A stretch of 22,980 nucleotides of DNA from an uncultured Bacteroides sp. (GCF_910585845.1 NZ_CAJUHF010000050.1:1-22980), one strand, 5' to 3'. Numbered from the stretch's first letter, positions 1 through 8,219 are shown. The notes: generated from the letters alone by a model not told the origin. Translations and numbers: made by a program.

Positions 1-203
1 GAACCGATAAATACCCTATTTCATCCCTCACATCTTTCACCCATCCGTTAATCGTGTAATACACAAATGTTTATGGTGAAACTTCTTGTAGTAGAAGAGG
101 AGCTTATTGACCAGTATTCCCGTCCGTGGTTTGTCGTATCCGGTACGCCGGTTCCGCGTATTCACTACGGTCTATAGTAGTAGTCATGTACACAAACTCT
201 AGT

Positions 204-287
204 ATGACAAAGCTAAGGTCTGGCATGACAAAGCTAAGGTTTAGCATGACAAAGCTAAGGTTTAGCGACACAAACGTGAACTTTAGC
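204..287. repeat. 21-bp tandem repeat, about four copies
   Basis: Three nearly identical units lie head to tail at 204-224, 225-245 and 246-266. Each begins ATGACAAAGCTAAGG; the second and third are identical and the first differs in two bases near its end. A fourth, degenerate unit at 267-287 keeps the TTTAGC end and the ACAAA core. The array sits in gene-free DNA. Its role is unknown; copy number could vary by slippage. Confidence 0.9.
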
Positions 288-351
288 CACTCCAAGTTTC
301 CGGATACATAACACTTGCTATTCTTGCATACTGCTTTTCACCTTTCAGCTC

Positions 352-396
352 TTTCAGGATTAGCCTAATCATTTGATTAATAAAATTGTCCTGAAA
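352..396. terminator. Possible hairpin after nucleotidyltransferase gene
   Basis: An 8-base inverted repeat (TTTCAGGA at 352-359, TCCTGAAA at 389-396) closes a 29-base loop that itself contains short inverted repeats (GATTAG/CTAATC and AATCA/TGATT). It lies just past the stop codon of the minus-strand gene ending at 401, the right place for a terminator. There is no clear T-run after the stem on the minus strand, so the call is weak. Confidence 0.25.
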
Positions 397-400
397 CATT

Positions 401-1504
401 TTAATTCCGCCAACAGATTCGTATTTTATTAATTATCATCATCAACGGATACCACACCGCCTCTCCGAGAGCAAAACATCTTAGCTTCATACAACGTTTC
501 GTAGCCTTGCGGAAAGTGTGCCATTTTCCTGCCCAATACCCTTGGGGGCGGGAGCTGACGCGTGTGTCATACCAGCCGAAGTTACCGGTCGCGAAGATAT
601 CGTCCAGTAAGATCTCTCCGGCATGTTCCATTCCTTTAATGGAAAAGGGTAGGGTGTGTTCGGGCAGTCCTAAGTGGTGTACGGCAATGTAACCGAATGC
701 TTTTGCGGCACGGGTCAAGCCCAGCTTTCGGAGATGCTGTTCCAGCAGTGTCTTGTCGATGTTGTCTTGTCTGGTAGCCATCAGCCGTGCCCAGTCGCAG
801 ACTTGCCGCAGTCCGATGCCGCTGTTCAGGAAGTGGAGGAAAGCGTGCATGAAGACGTAGAGTATATTGAACGTAGGAGGCGGCAGGGAAACGGGACATC
901 CGCCTATTTCTTTCGTCTCGACCTGTTGCGGATACCACTCCTTGACAAGGCGCCGGAAGTAACGGTCGGCTACAGGGTTGTTCATGCGCAAGAGTATGCG
1001 GTGGTTCTCGATGTGGATGCCGTGCAGCGAGTAACTGGTGTGCTTGTCCGAGGCTTCGCCTTCGGGTTGGGCGCCGCGGTGCAGGAGCAGGCGGTTGGCG
1101 GTGGCTTGTCCCTCCTTGCCGATGTAGATGTCGATGTCTCCGCATTGGTGGTGCAGTGGTTTGAGGTAGTGCGCAGCGTTGGCCTGCCCTTTCAGGAGGA
1201 CAGGATGCAGGCCGGCTTCGCGGTAGGATTGGAATAGTTCGGGCAGTGCCGAGTTCAGGTGCTTGTTGGCTTGCTCTATTCGGGCTACGAGGGTTGCCCA
1301 TTGCAGGTAAAGCGGACGCGGCGGGCGGACTTCGGGAGGCAGGCCGTCTATTCCGTCGAAGGTGATGGCGAGGAGTGCCTGCGTGTGGGCGAAGTGGAAT
1401 ACTTCTTCCCAGTCTGCCGCGTTCATGCCACGGAAGAGGGTGTGGGCGGCAGGTATGTTCCACAGGCCGGAACGGACAAGGTTGAGAAAAGCAAAGCGTG
1501 TCAT
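401..1504 (-). CDS. Nucleotidyltransferase family protein (PF14907-like)
   Basis: This 367-residue protein looks like the NTP_transf_5 family (PF14907), distant members of the polymerase-beta-like nucleotidyltransferase fold. The signature is a Lys-Gly turn at 105-106 followed by Gly-Asp-Ile-Asp at 122-125, where the two aspartates would bind the catalytic metals. The rest is helical, with a hydrophobic stretch near the C-terminus. Substrate and acceptor are not known for most members; relatives occur in peptide-tailoring and capsule-related clusters. It is the last gene of a minus-strand cluster, 103 bases after the PqqD-like gene. The ATG at 1504 follows a purine-rich stretch and gives a full-length N-terminus. 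Family call is good; function is inferred only. Confidence 0.8.
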   Translation of the reverse strand: MTRFAFLNLVRSGLWNIPAAHTLFRGMNAADWEEVFHFAHTQALLAITFDGIDGLPPEVRPPRPLYLQWATLVARIEQANKHLNSALPELFQSYREAGLHPVLLKGQANAAHYLKPLHHQCGDIDIYIGKEGQATANRLLLHRGAQPEGEASDKHTSYSLHGIHIENHRILLRMNNPVADRYFRRLVKEWYPQQVETKEIGGCPVSLPPPTFNILYVFMHAFLHFLNSGIGLRQVCDWARLMATRQDNIDKTLLEQHLRKLGLTRAAKAFGYIAVHHLGLPEHTLPFSIKGMEHAGEILLDDIFATGNFGWYDTRVSSRPQGYWAGKWHTFRKATKRCMKLRCFALGEAVWYPLMMIINKIRICWRN

Positions 1505-1607
1505 TGTCTTCTTTCTTTAGTTGATGTTTTCCTTTGTTTGAAGTTGCCTTTGTTTGGTACTTCTTTGAGTTCAAAGTATCTTTTGTTCAATGCTTTCTTC
1601 TTTTTCT

Positions 1608-1874
1608 TTACTCTATGATTCCGACTTTCTGCCACTCCTCTATCAGGCGGAGGGCATCGCGTGAGGCGGTGTCGGCTTCTACTTCGTAGTGCTCCGTGAG
1701 GTAGGTGGTGAGCGTTTCGGCGTCAAACTCTTTGCCTTCTACGCTTTCCCAGAGCCGGGCGGCTGTGGGGTTCAGGCTGATGATGCGGTTGAAATCCACG
1801 TTGCCGATGCCATTGTGCATGATGATGTGTTCATCACCGATTTGATGGAGGGTAAATTCTTTCTTTGTCTTCAT
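1608..1874 (-). CDS. PqqD family peptide-binding protein
   Basis: An 88-residue protein with the features of the PqqD fold (PF05402): an N-terminal strand region, then a Leu-Asn-Pro-Thr-Ala-Ala-Arg-Leu-Trp motif near residues 34-42, then a helical C-terminal half with an acidic region. In other systems PqqD domains (RREs) bind the leader of a precursor peptide and bring it to modifying enzymes; whether this one does is inference. It stands between the S24/S26 protease and the nucleotidyltransferase on the same strand, which suggests a shared pathway. No radical-SAM enzyme or precursor gene lies next to it. Full length for a stand-alone PqqD. Confidence 0.85.
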   Translation of the reverse strand: MKTKKEFTLHQIGDEHIIMHNGIGNVDFNRIISLNPTAARLWESVEGKEFDAETLTTYLTEHYEVEADTASRDALRLIEEWQKVGIIE

Positions 1875-1998
1875 GATTCGTATGATTTATTAATTTAATT
1901 TTCATTCCATTTATTACTGTACTTGAGAAACTTAAATTATTAACTTGTTCCCTTGTAAACTTGTTTCCTATTAACTCGTTCTCTTGTTTCTTTATCAA

Positions 1999-2454
1999 TT
2001 ATATCCTTCTGAACACCGCCAGCAGCCAGCGCCTTACGGGCGTCAGCTTCATCCACCAGTAGGAATACCGCTGCCATGTCCGTCCGCTGCACGGGTACTC
2101 TTTGTCTTTGCGGATGGCGGAAAGCATGATGCCCATGACGTCTGCCGTGTCAGCCTGTTCGGTGGCGCGGAGATTTCCATCGCCTTGTAGCGTCAGTACC
2201 GAGCCGCGGCGGCTGATGATGCGGTGGAAGACGATACATCCTGTGCTTTCCCTTGCCAGGACGGCGATACCCGGTTGCAGGTCGGCTTCGGCGAAGGAAC
2301 CTAAGACGATACTGTCGCGGCGGTCGACGAGGAAGGGATTCATGCTATTGCCTCTTACGGTCAGTGTCACGGTGTGCCCTTCGCTGATGAGGCGCGCCAC
2401 TTCGGGAAGCAGGACTTCGTTGGGGATGAGCTTTTTGTGGTTGCTGTTTGCCAT
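1999..2454 (-). CDS. S24/S26 family serine peptidase
   Basis: A 151-residue protein of the LexA/signal-peptidase superfamily. Residues 33-41 read Val-Arg-Gly-Asn-Ser-Met-Asn-Pro-Phe, with Ser37 as the likely nucleophile in the usual Ser-Met-x-Pro box. The partner appears to be His77 in Val-Phe-His-Arg-Ile, as in SipW/ER-type signal peptidases, which use a Ser-His dyad where the bacterial LepB type uses lysine. There is no N-terminal membrane anchor; a Trp-rich, basic, partly hydrophobic segment closes the C-terminus and may touch the membrane. Such proteins are short stand-alone peptidases in Bacteroides. Its place between a kinase-like gene and a PqqD gene would fit leader removal from a peptide, but no substrate is seen. 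Confidence 0.8.
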   Translation of the reverse strand: MANSNHKKLIPNEVLLPEVARLISEGHTVTLTVRGNSMNPFLVDRRDSIVLGSFAEADLQPGIAVLARESTGCIVFHRIISRRGSVLTLQGDGNLRATEQADTADVMGIMLSAIRKDKEYPCSGRTWQRYSYWWMKLTPVRRWLLAVFRRI

Positions 2455-2687
2455 TGGCTGTTTTTTATTTTAATGTTAAGGAATTATCGGAAGTTAACTG
2501 GAGTTATTCCTAATTGTTCCTAATAACTTCTTCACTTTATATTCATGTCATATTCTCTACATGCCCTTTCAATCCCTTCTCTATCTCCTCTCCATACCGG
2601 CTTCGTGTCTTCTCCGTACCTGCTCCAAACTTATAGACTTGGAGAAAACCTGGAGCTGATACGTTTTAGACACAGTCCGGTTATCGT

Positions 2688-3622
2688 TTATCCCTCTTTT
2701 GCCCGGACGTTGCTGAAACAGAGTTCAGCGGCTGCACGGTCGGGCAGGCATTTCAGGTGATAGACCGGTTGGTTGGCGGCAAGGCGTTTCACAGTTTCGA
2801 TGATGCCGTTGTTCAGTGCTTCCGCCTCTTTCAGGCAGGAACAGGAGGGCAGCAGGAAGGCAAATGCACGTGCCGCGCCTTCTCGCTTTATGTCGTTTTC
2901 GGGAGCCTGCTCCAGTCGGACGAATGCGCCTACGGGGGCAGAGATGTTCTTGTAGCAAGGTGTCTTTCCGCTCCAAGGCGAACCGTAAGCGATGGCCTTT
3001 CCGGTCTTCTTATTATAATGTACGATGGGATTGTCGTCGTTCAGCAACTCGCATCCGGGGATGTGTTCCAGCCAGAGACGGGAGTGCGTGCTCTTTCCGG
3101 TTCCGCTTTTTCCGAGGAAGAGGTAGGCTCTGTCATCTTTTTTGATGACGGAAGCATGCATCAGCAGGGTGCCGCGACAGGCAGTGTTGAAGGCGTAGGC
3201 CATCATCAGTATGTTGTTGAGCGCGAATCTGTCCGTTACCGTCCCATGCTGTGTCAGCGTACCTGTGCCGAATAGGCGCGGGAGGAGTCCGGTGTAAGGA
3301 TGCTGATGAGGTGGGAGTGGCCGTCGGAGGTGGCACTGATGGTGCATCGTGTTCCTTCCCATTCAAACTCCACCAGTTGGCGGTAGTGTGGGGTGGCCTT
3401 TTCGGTTGCTGGTTCTGCCTTGGGAATTCCTTCGCTTCCGGGCGGCAGGAGGGTGAGCGAGAATAGGCTCTTCCCGTTCTTCTCCGCAACTTCTTCCTTG
3501 GGCAAGAGGAATGGCGCCAGCGACGGAACCAGTTCCGTCGGCCTCCGGTCCGAAACGGGAAAAGTGATGTCGAACAGGCTAGGACCTACCCGGAATAATT
3601 CTATGTTGCTGTTTTCTTTCAT
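2688..3622 (-). pseudogene. HPr kinase-like protein, frameshifted
   Basis: Two overlapping reading frames make up one protein. The N-terminal part runs from the ATG at 3622 to a stop at 3254. The C-terminal part continues in another frame to a stop at 2688. Adding one base at the TATTC stretch (3271-3274) would join them as Arg-Ala-Tyr-Phe-Gly and give 311 residues, the expected family length. The C-terminal half carries a P-loop, Gly-Lys-Ser-Gly-Thr-Gly-Lys-Ser-Thr (joined residues 171-179), an Asn-Asp-Asp motif and Gly-Ser-Pro-Trp-Ser-Gly-Lys, as in HprK/PEP-carboxykinase-like kinases. In lasso peptide clusters such kinases phosphorylate the precursor. The frameshift separates the P-loop from the N-terminus; it may be a real mutation, slippage in a short T run or a sequencing error. 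Confidence 0.8.
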
Positions 3623-3672
3623 GCTTCTTTAGTATGGTGACAGGCATGTCGCCTTTTCTTTAATATCCGATG

Positions 3673-3704
3673 TAAAGGTAAATGTATTCTTCTAATCTGC
3701 CAAG
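3673..3704 (-). promoter_or_regulatory. Candidate promoter of the kinase-like cluster
   Basis: Read on the minus strand, TACCTTTA at 3673-3680 resembles the Bacteroidota -7 box TAnnTTTG, with CTTG 20 bases upstream (3701-3704) in place of the -33 TTTG. Transcription would start about 45-50 bases before the ATG at 3622. Confidence 0.45.
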
Positions 3705-3920
3705 AGCAACTGAGGAATAATTCATCCGGCAAATGTTTTCTTGCGGCGGATGTATCTGTGTAACATCCCCTCAATGCCTGCTCCTGCAACGGACTGTGAG
3801 GTCTATGAATGGGTATTTGCAGGGCAATGGGCACTTTTGCTACGAGTTTTACTTTTTAATTGAATAATAATATAATTGTTTGTTATACAGTATTATATGT
3901 TGGCTTTGCTATAACTAATG

Positions 3921-3978
3921 TATCGTATTCTTGCTCGGTAACTCAAAAAAAAGTGAGTTACCGAGCAAGAATATGATA
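3921..3978. repeat. Long near-perfect hairpin with A-rich loop
   Basis: Arms of 25 bases (3921-3945 and 3954-3978) pair fully except for one G-T position; the inner 19 pairs are perfect. The loop is seven A and one G (3946-3953). Five T follow on the plus strand (3979-3983), as in an intrinsic terminator, but no annotated plus-strand gene ends upstream. It lies about 60 bases before the ABC-F -7 box. It could be a terminator of an unseen transcript, an insulator between divergent promoters, or an operator. Confidence 0.9.
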
Positions 3979-4038
3979 TTTTTCCTATCTTCATTTTCTT
4001 TCCTTAAAAGAAATGGAGCACAAACAACCGAAAATCAC

Positions 4039-4046
4039 TACCTTTG
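4039..4046 (+). promoter_or_regulatory. -7 promoter box of the ABC-F gene
   Basis: TACCTTTG matches the Bacteroidota -7 consensus TAnnTTTG exactly and lies 31 bases before the ATG at 4077. No good -33 TTTG is seen at the expected spacing. Confidence 0.6.
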
Positions 4047-4076
4047 CACCCTTGAACGCTAAAATTCATTGACATT

Positions 4077-6080
4077 ATGATATCAGTAGAAGGATTGAAG
4101 GTGGAATTTAACGCCACGCCGTTGTTCGAAGACGTCTCTTACGTCATCAACAAGAAAGACCGCATTGCCTTGGTAGGCAAGAACGGCGCCGGAAAATCTA
4201 CCATGCTTAAGATATTGGCAGGCTTGCAACAGCCCACGGCCGGTGTCGTGGCCGTGCCCCGCGAATGCACCATCGGTTACCTGCCCCAGGTGATGATTCT
4301 CAGCGACGAGCGAACTGTGATGCAGGAAGCGGAACTCGCCTTCGAGCACATCTTCGAGATGCAGGCAAACATCGAACGCATGAACCGCGAACTTGCCGAA
4401 CGCACCGACTACGACAGCGAGGACTACCATAAACTCATCGAACGCTTCACCCACGAGAATGAACGCTTCCTGATGATGGGCGGAACCAACTACCGCGCCG
4501 AAATAGAACGTACCCTGCAAGGTCTGGGATTCAACCGTGAAGACTTCCAACGCCCCACCAGCGAGTTCTCCGGCGGATGGCGCATGCGTATCGAGTTGGC
4601 AAAACTCCTGCTCCGGCGTCCTGACGTGCTCCTGCTTGACGAGCCTACCAACCACCTCGACATCGAGAGCATACAGTGGCTGGAGAACTTCCTTTCCACC
4701 CGTGCCAATGCGGTAGTTCTGGTCAGCCACGACCGCGCCTTCCTTAACAACGTCACCACGCGGACCATCGAAATCACCTGCGGACAAATCTACGACTACA
4801 AGGTGAAGTACGATGACTTCATCGTGTTGCGTAAGGAAAGGCGCGAACAGCAGTTGCGTGCCTACGAGAACCAGCAGAAGCAGATAGAAGACACGGAAGC
4901 CTTCATCGAGCGTTTCCGCTACAAGGCCACGAAGGCCGTGCAGGTGCAGAGCCGCATCAAGCAACTGGAGAAGATAGAGCGTATCGAAGTGGACGAAGAA
5001 GACAACTCCGCCTTGCGCCTGAAGTTTGTATGCAGCAGCCGTAGTGGAAACTACCCCGTCATCTGCGAGGATGTGGCCAAAGCCTATGGCGACCATGTCA
5101 TCTTCCACGATGTCAATCTCACCATCAACCGCGGCGAGAAAGTGGCCTTCGTGGGCAAGAACGGCGAAGGTAAGTCTACGCTCGTCAAGTGTATCATGGA
5201 CGAGATAACCGACTACACCGGCAAGCTGACCTTGGGACACAATGTCCAGATAGGATACTTCGCCCAAAACCAGGCGCAGCTGCTCAACGAGAACCTTACG
5301 GTGTTCGACACCATCGACCGCGTGGCGGTGGGGGATATCCGTACGAAGATACGCGACATTTTGGGCGCCTTCATGTTCGGTGGCGAGGCGTCCGACAAGA
5401 AGGTCAAAGTGCTGTCGGGCGGTGAGCGAACCCGCCTGGCGATGATCAAGCTCTTGTTGGAGCCGGTCAACTTCCTGATACTCGACGAGCCTACCAACCA
5501 CCTCGACATGCGCTCGAAGGATGTACTGAAAGAAGCCATCCGCGAATTTGACGGTACGGTGATACTGGTTAGCCACGACCGCGACTTCCTCGATGGCCTT
5601 GCCACCAAAGTGTATGAGTTCGGTGGCGGTCTGGTGAAAGAGCATCTTGGCGGCATCTACGACTTTTTGCAGAAGAAGCAGATAGAAAACTTGGATGAGT
5701 TGAGAACCGAAAGTGGAGAATCGAGAGTGAAGAATGGGGAACCGAAAGTGAAGAGGCTGTCGCAAAGTCCCGCCACCTCTTCCGGCGAAGCCAGTTCTCC
5801 ACTCAATAAGCCTTCCAACTCCCAGCTCTCTTATGCCGAACAAAAGGAGTTGAACAAGCGACTCAAGAAACTGGAACGGCGCGTTGCCGACTGCGAGCAG
5901 GAGATAGAACAGACCGAAGCGGCCATCTCCATCCTCGAAGCCAAAATGGCAACCCCCGAAGGCGCTTCGGACATGTCGCTCTACGAGCAGCATCAGAAAC
6001 TGAAACAACAGCTTGATGCCGCGATGGAAGAGTGGGATGCCGTCTCCACCGAACTGGAGGAAACACGTGGCGCCCAATGA
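4077..6080 (+). CDS. ABC-F family ATP-binding protein (Uup/YheS-like)
   Basis: A 667-residue protein with two ABC ATPase domains and no membrane segments, as in the ABC-F family, whose members act on ribosomes rather than in transport. The first domain has Walker A at 34-42, signature Ser-Gly-Gly-Trp at 165-168 and Walker B with Asp188-Glu189. The second has Walker A at 360-368, signature Ser-Gly-Gly-Glu from 447 and Asp470-Glu471. The charged helical linker between them (about 240-320) is the P-site interaction region of the family. A C-terminal coiled coil (about 583-667) resembles the Uup C-terminal domain. Residues 540-582 form a low-complexity Ser/Pro/Lys spacer encoded by DNA with a direct repeat. 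There is no specific sign of antibiotic resistance; a housekeeping translation role is likely. Confidence 0.9.
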   Translation: MISVEGLKVEFNATPLFEDVSYVINKKDRIALVGKNGAGKSTMLKILAGLQQPTAGVVAVPRECTIGYLPQVMILSDERTVMQEAELAFEHIFEMQANIERMNRELAERTDYDSEDYHKLIERFTHENERFLMMGGTNYRAEIERTLQGLGFNREDFQRPTSEFSGGWRMRIELAKLLLRRPDVLLLDEPTNHLDIESIQWLENFLSTRANAVVLVSHDRAFLNNVTTRTIEITCGQIYDYKVKYDDFIVLRKERREQQLRAYENQQKQIEDTEAFIERFRYKATKAVQVQSRIKQLEKIERIEVDEEDNSALRLKFVCSSRSGNYPVICEDVAKAYGDHVIFHDVNLTINRGEKVAFVGKNGEGKSTLVKCIMDEITDYTGKLTLGHNVQIGYFAQNQAQLLNENLTVFDTIDRVAVGDIRTKIRDILGAFMFGGEASDKKVKVLSGGERTRLAMIKLLLEPVNFLILDEPTNHLDMRSKDVLKEAIREFDGTVILVSHDRDFLDGLATKVYEFGGGLVKEHLGGIYDFLQKKQIENLDELRTESGESRVKNGEPKVKRLSQSPATSSGEASSPLNKPSNSQLSYAEQKELNKRLKKLERRVADCEQEIEQTEAAISILEAKMATPEGASDMSLYEQHQKLKQQLDAAMEEWDAVSTELEETRGAQ

Positions 6081-6108
6081 ACGAAACACTTAATTTAATT
6101 ATACAAAA

Positions 6109-8145
6109 ATGAATCTAACGAAGTATTTATCTTTCGCTGCAATCTGTCTGATGACAGCCGGATGCAGCACGGGCAAGCAGAAGGCTGAATTGACAGCCGG
6201 CATCAAGCTTGCCAATCTGGACACGACTGCCCTACCCGGAAACAGTTTCTATCAGTATGCCTGCGGTGGCTGGGTCGAAAGCCATCCTCTTTCGCCCGAA
6301 TATTCGCGCTACGGTACCTTTACCGAACTCGACGAGAACAACCGCAAGCAGATACAGAGCCTGATAGAGGAACTTGCCGCCGCACAGCATGAAGCCGGAA
6401 GCGTAGCGCAGAAAGTAGGCGACCTCTACCGGATAGCTATGGACAGCGTCAAACTGAACCAGGAAGGCGTAACCCCTCTGAAAGCGGACTTGGAGCAGAT
6501 AGCCGCCCTGAACGACAAGAAAGATGTTTACGCCCTGCTGGCGAACCTACGTAAGCAAGGCGTCGGAGCCTATCTCGCAGTCTATGTCGGTGCCGACGAG
6601 ATGAACAGCAGCATGAATGCTGTGCAGACCTACCAGAGCGGGCTGAGCATGGGTGAACGCGACTACTATCTGGCCACCGATTCTTCCACTACTGCCATCC
6701 GTGAGGCCTTCCGCCAGCATGTGCAGAAGATGTACCGTCTGGCAGGCTTCGACGAAGCCACAGCTCAGAAAGGTATGGAAATCGTGATGGACGTGGAGAC
6801 CCGCCTTGCCAAGGCTTTCCGCTCACGCACCGAACTGCGCGACCCGCATGCCAATTACAACAAGATGAGCATGGAAGAGATTAAGAAGAACTATCCTACT
6901 TTCAACTGGGACGTCTACCTGTCGGAACTGGGACTGAAGGACGTGCAGGAAATCATCGTAGGCCAGCCTGCCTCTTTGGCTGAGGCTGCCAAGATTCTGG
7001 ATACCCTGCCTGCCGACCAGCAGTCGCTCTACCTGCAATGGAAGCTGATCGATGCCGCCGCCGGATACCTGAACGACGAAATGGCTCAACAGAACTTCGA
7101 CTTCTACGACCGCACCATTTCCGGAGCACAGGAGATGCAGCCCCGTTGGAAGACAGCCGTTTCCGTGGTCAGCTCCGCGCTGGGCGAAGCCGTAGGACAG
7201 ATGTACGTAGAGAAGTATTTTCCCGCTGCTGCCAAGGAGCGTATGGTCGCTTTGGTGAAGAATCTTCAGGCAAGTTTGAGCGAACGCATCAACAACCTGG
7301 CTTGGATGAGCGATGAGACCAAGCAGAAGGCACAGGAGAAGCTGGCTACCTTCCACGTGAAAGTCGGCTATCCGGACAAGTGGAAAGACTACTCCACACT
7401 GGAAATCAAAGATGATTCATACTGGAATAACATCAAGCGTGCCAACCTCTGGGGCTATGCCGAGATGGTGGCAAAAGCCGGCAAGCCGGTGGACAAAGAC
7501 GAATGGCTGATGACGCCGCAGACCGTGAACGCTTATTACAATCCGACGACAAACGAAATCTGTTTCCCCGCCGGCATCCTGCAATATCCTTTCTTCGACA
7601 TGGAAGCCGACGATGCCTTTAACTACGGTGCTATCGGTGTGGTGATAGGTCACGAAATGACGCACGGATTTGACGACCAAGGCCGTCAGTACGACAAGGA
7701 TGGTAATCTGAAAGACTGGTGGACGGAGGAAGATGCCAAGAACTTTGAAGAGCGTGCCAATGTGATGGTAGCCTTCTTCGATAGTATTGAGGTGGCTCCG
7801 GGTGTACACGCCAATGGCCGCATGACGCTGGGTGAGAATATCGCCGACCACGGTGGCCTGCAAGTATCTTTCCAGGCATTCAAGAACGCCACGGCAGCTG
7901 CTCCGCTGGAAGTGAAAGAGGGCTTTACCCCCGAACAACGCTTCTTCTTGGCTTACGCCAACGTCTGGGCTAATAACATCCGTCCTGAAGCCATTCTGCA
8001 GCTGACGAAGATTGATGTGCACTCTCTGGGCAAGTGGCGCGTGGATGCTGCGTTGCCGCACATCGCAGCATGGAACGAGGCTTTCGGCATCACGGAGAAA
8101 GACCCGATGTTCGTGCCTGTAGAGAAACGTGTCTCTATCTGGTAA
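6109..8145 (+). CDS. M13 family zinc metallopeptidase, lipoprotein
   Basis: A 678-residue endopeptidase of the neprilysin/PepO family (M13). The N-terminus is a lipoprotein signal with Met-Thr-Ala-Gly-Cys ending at Cys19, so the mature enzyme should be lipid-anchored in the envelope. The zinc site is His515-Glu-Met-Thr-His519, and the third ligand is Glu576 in Gly-Glu-Asn-Ile-Ala-Asp (575-580). The substrate-binding Asn-Ala-Tyr-Tyr segment precedes it, as in the family. Length and both domains (M13 N-terminal cap and C-terminal catalytic) are complete; it ends Ser-Ile-Trp. It lies 28 bases after the ABC-F gene and may be read from the same transcript. It probably cuts short peptides in the periplasm or at the surface; the natural substrate is unknown. 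Confidence 0.93.
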   Translation: MNLTKYLSFAAICLMTAGCSTGKQKAELTAGIKLANLDTTALPGNSFYQYACGGWVESHPLSPEYSRYGTFTELDENNRKQIQSLIEELAAAQHEAGSVAQKVGDLYRIAMDSVKLNQEGVTPLKADLEQIAALNDKKDVYALLANLRKQGVGAYLAVYVGADEMNSSMNAVQTYQSGLSMGERDYYLATDSSTTAIREAFRQHVQKMYRLAGFDEATAQKGMEIVMDVETRLAKAFRSRTELRDPHANYNKMSMEEIKKNYPTFNWDVYLSELGLKDVQEIIVGQPASLAEAAKILDTLPADQQSLYLQWKLIDAAAGYLNDEMAQQNFDFYDRTISGAQEMQPRWKTAVSVVSSALGEAVGQMYVEKYFPAAAKERMVALVKNLQASLSERINNLAWMSDETKQKAQEKLATFHVKVGYPDKWKDYSTLEIKDDSYWNNIKRANLWGYAEMVAKAGKPVDKDEWLMTPQTVNAYYNPTTNEICFPAGILQYPFFDMEADDAFNYGAIGVVIGHEMTHGFDDQGRQYDKDGNLKDWWTEEDAKNFEERANVMVAFFDSIEVAPGVHANGRMTLGENIADHGGLQVSFQAFKNATAAAPLEVKEGFTPEQRFFLAYANVWANNIRPEAILQLTKIDVHSLGKWRVDAALPHIAAWNEAFGITEKDPMFVPVEKRVSIW

Positions 8146-8219
8146 GTTGGGCGGCGTGTCTGAATAGGGCACACCACCAAAGGAAATAGCGGACGACATG
8201 CGGATGACGCCGGTCAAGT

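Larger units (their letters stand above)
1..400. other. Gene-free left flank with tandem repeat
   Basis: No gene is supported here. The stretch lies downstream of the minus-strand nucleotidyltransferase gene. It holds the 21-bp tandem repeat at 204-287 and a possible hairpin at 352-396. Both strands of the repeat stay open because the unit length is a multiple of three, so the short open frames crossing it are not evidence of a protein. A 36-codon frame at 67-177 on the plus strand has a plausible composition but matches nothing I recognise. Confidence 0.6.
3623..4076. other. Divergent intergenic region
   Basis: This 454-bp stretch separates the leftward kinase-like gene from the rightward ABC-F gene. 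It holds a candidate leftward promoter (3673-3704), a long hairpin (3921-3978) and the rightward -7 box (4039-4046). The part at 3840-3920 is very A+T-rich. A 71-codon frame on the minus strand (3619-3834) overlaps the kinase start by ATGA, but it crosses the candidate promoter and has an odd His/Arg-rich composition, so it is not called. Confidence 0.6.

Noticed and set aside
67..177. A 36-codon plus-strand frame in the left flank
   Set aside because: Plausible composition but too short, unrecognised and without promoter or neighbours in support.
204..287. Tandem repeat considered as a CRISPR array
   Set aside because: Units are contiguous with no spacers and no cas genes are nearby.
636..1574. 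A 312-codon minus-strand frame overlapping the nucleotidyltransferase gene
   Set aside because: Pro/Arg/His-rich shadow in another frame of the same strand; the frame with the Asp-Ile-Asp motif is the real one.
2545..2760. A 71-codon plus-strand frame in the gap beside the protease gene
   Set aside because: Its last third is antisense to the kinase-like gene and it has no recognisable features.
3619..3834. A 71-codon minus-strand frame ending with ATGA at the kinase-like start, possible peptide precursor
   Set aside because: It crosses the candidate promoter TACCTTTA/CTTG, and its His/Arg-rich composition has no leader/core pattern.
4083..6089. A 668-codon open frame on the minus strand across the whole ABC-F gene
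   Set aside because: It is antisense to a complete, motif-rich gene; its composition (Leu, Val, His, Phe-rich) is what reverse reading of that codon usage gives.
7417..8217. A 266-codon open frame antisense to the M13 peptidase
   Set aside because: Shadow of a complete enzyme gene with its zinc motifs on the plus strand.
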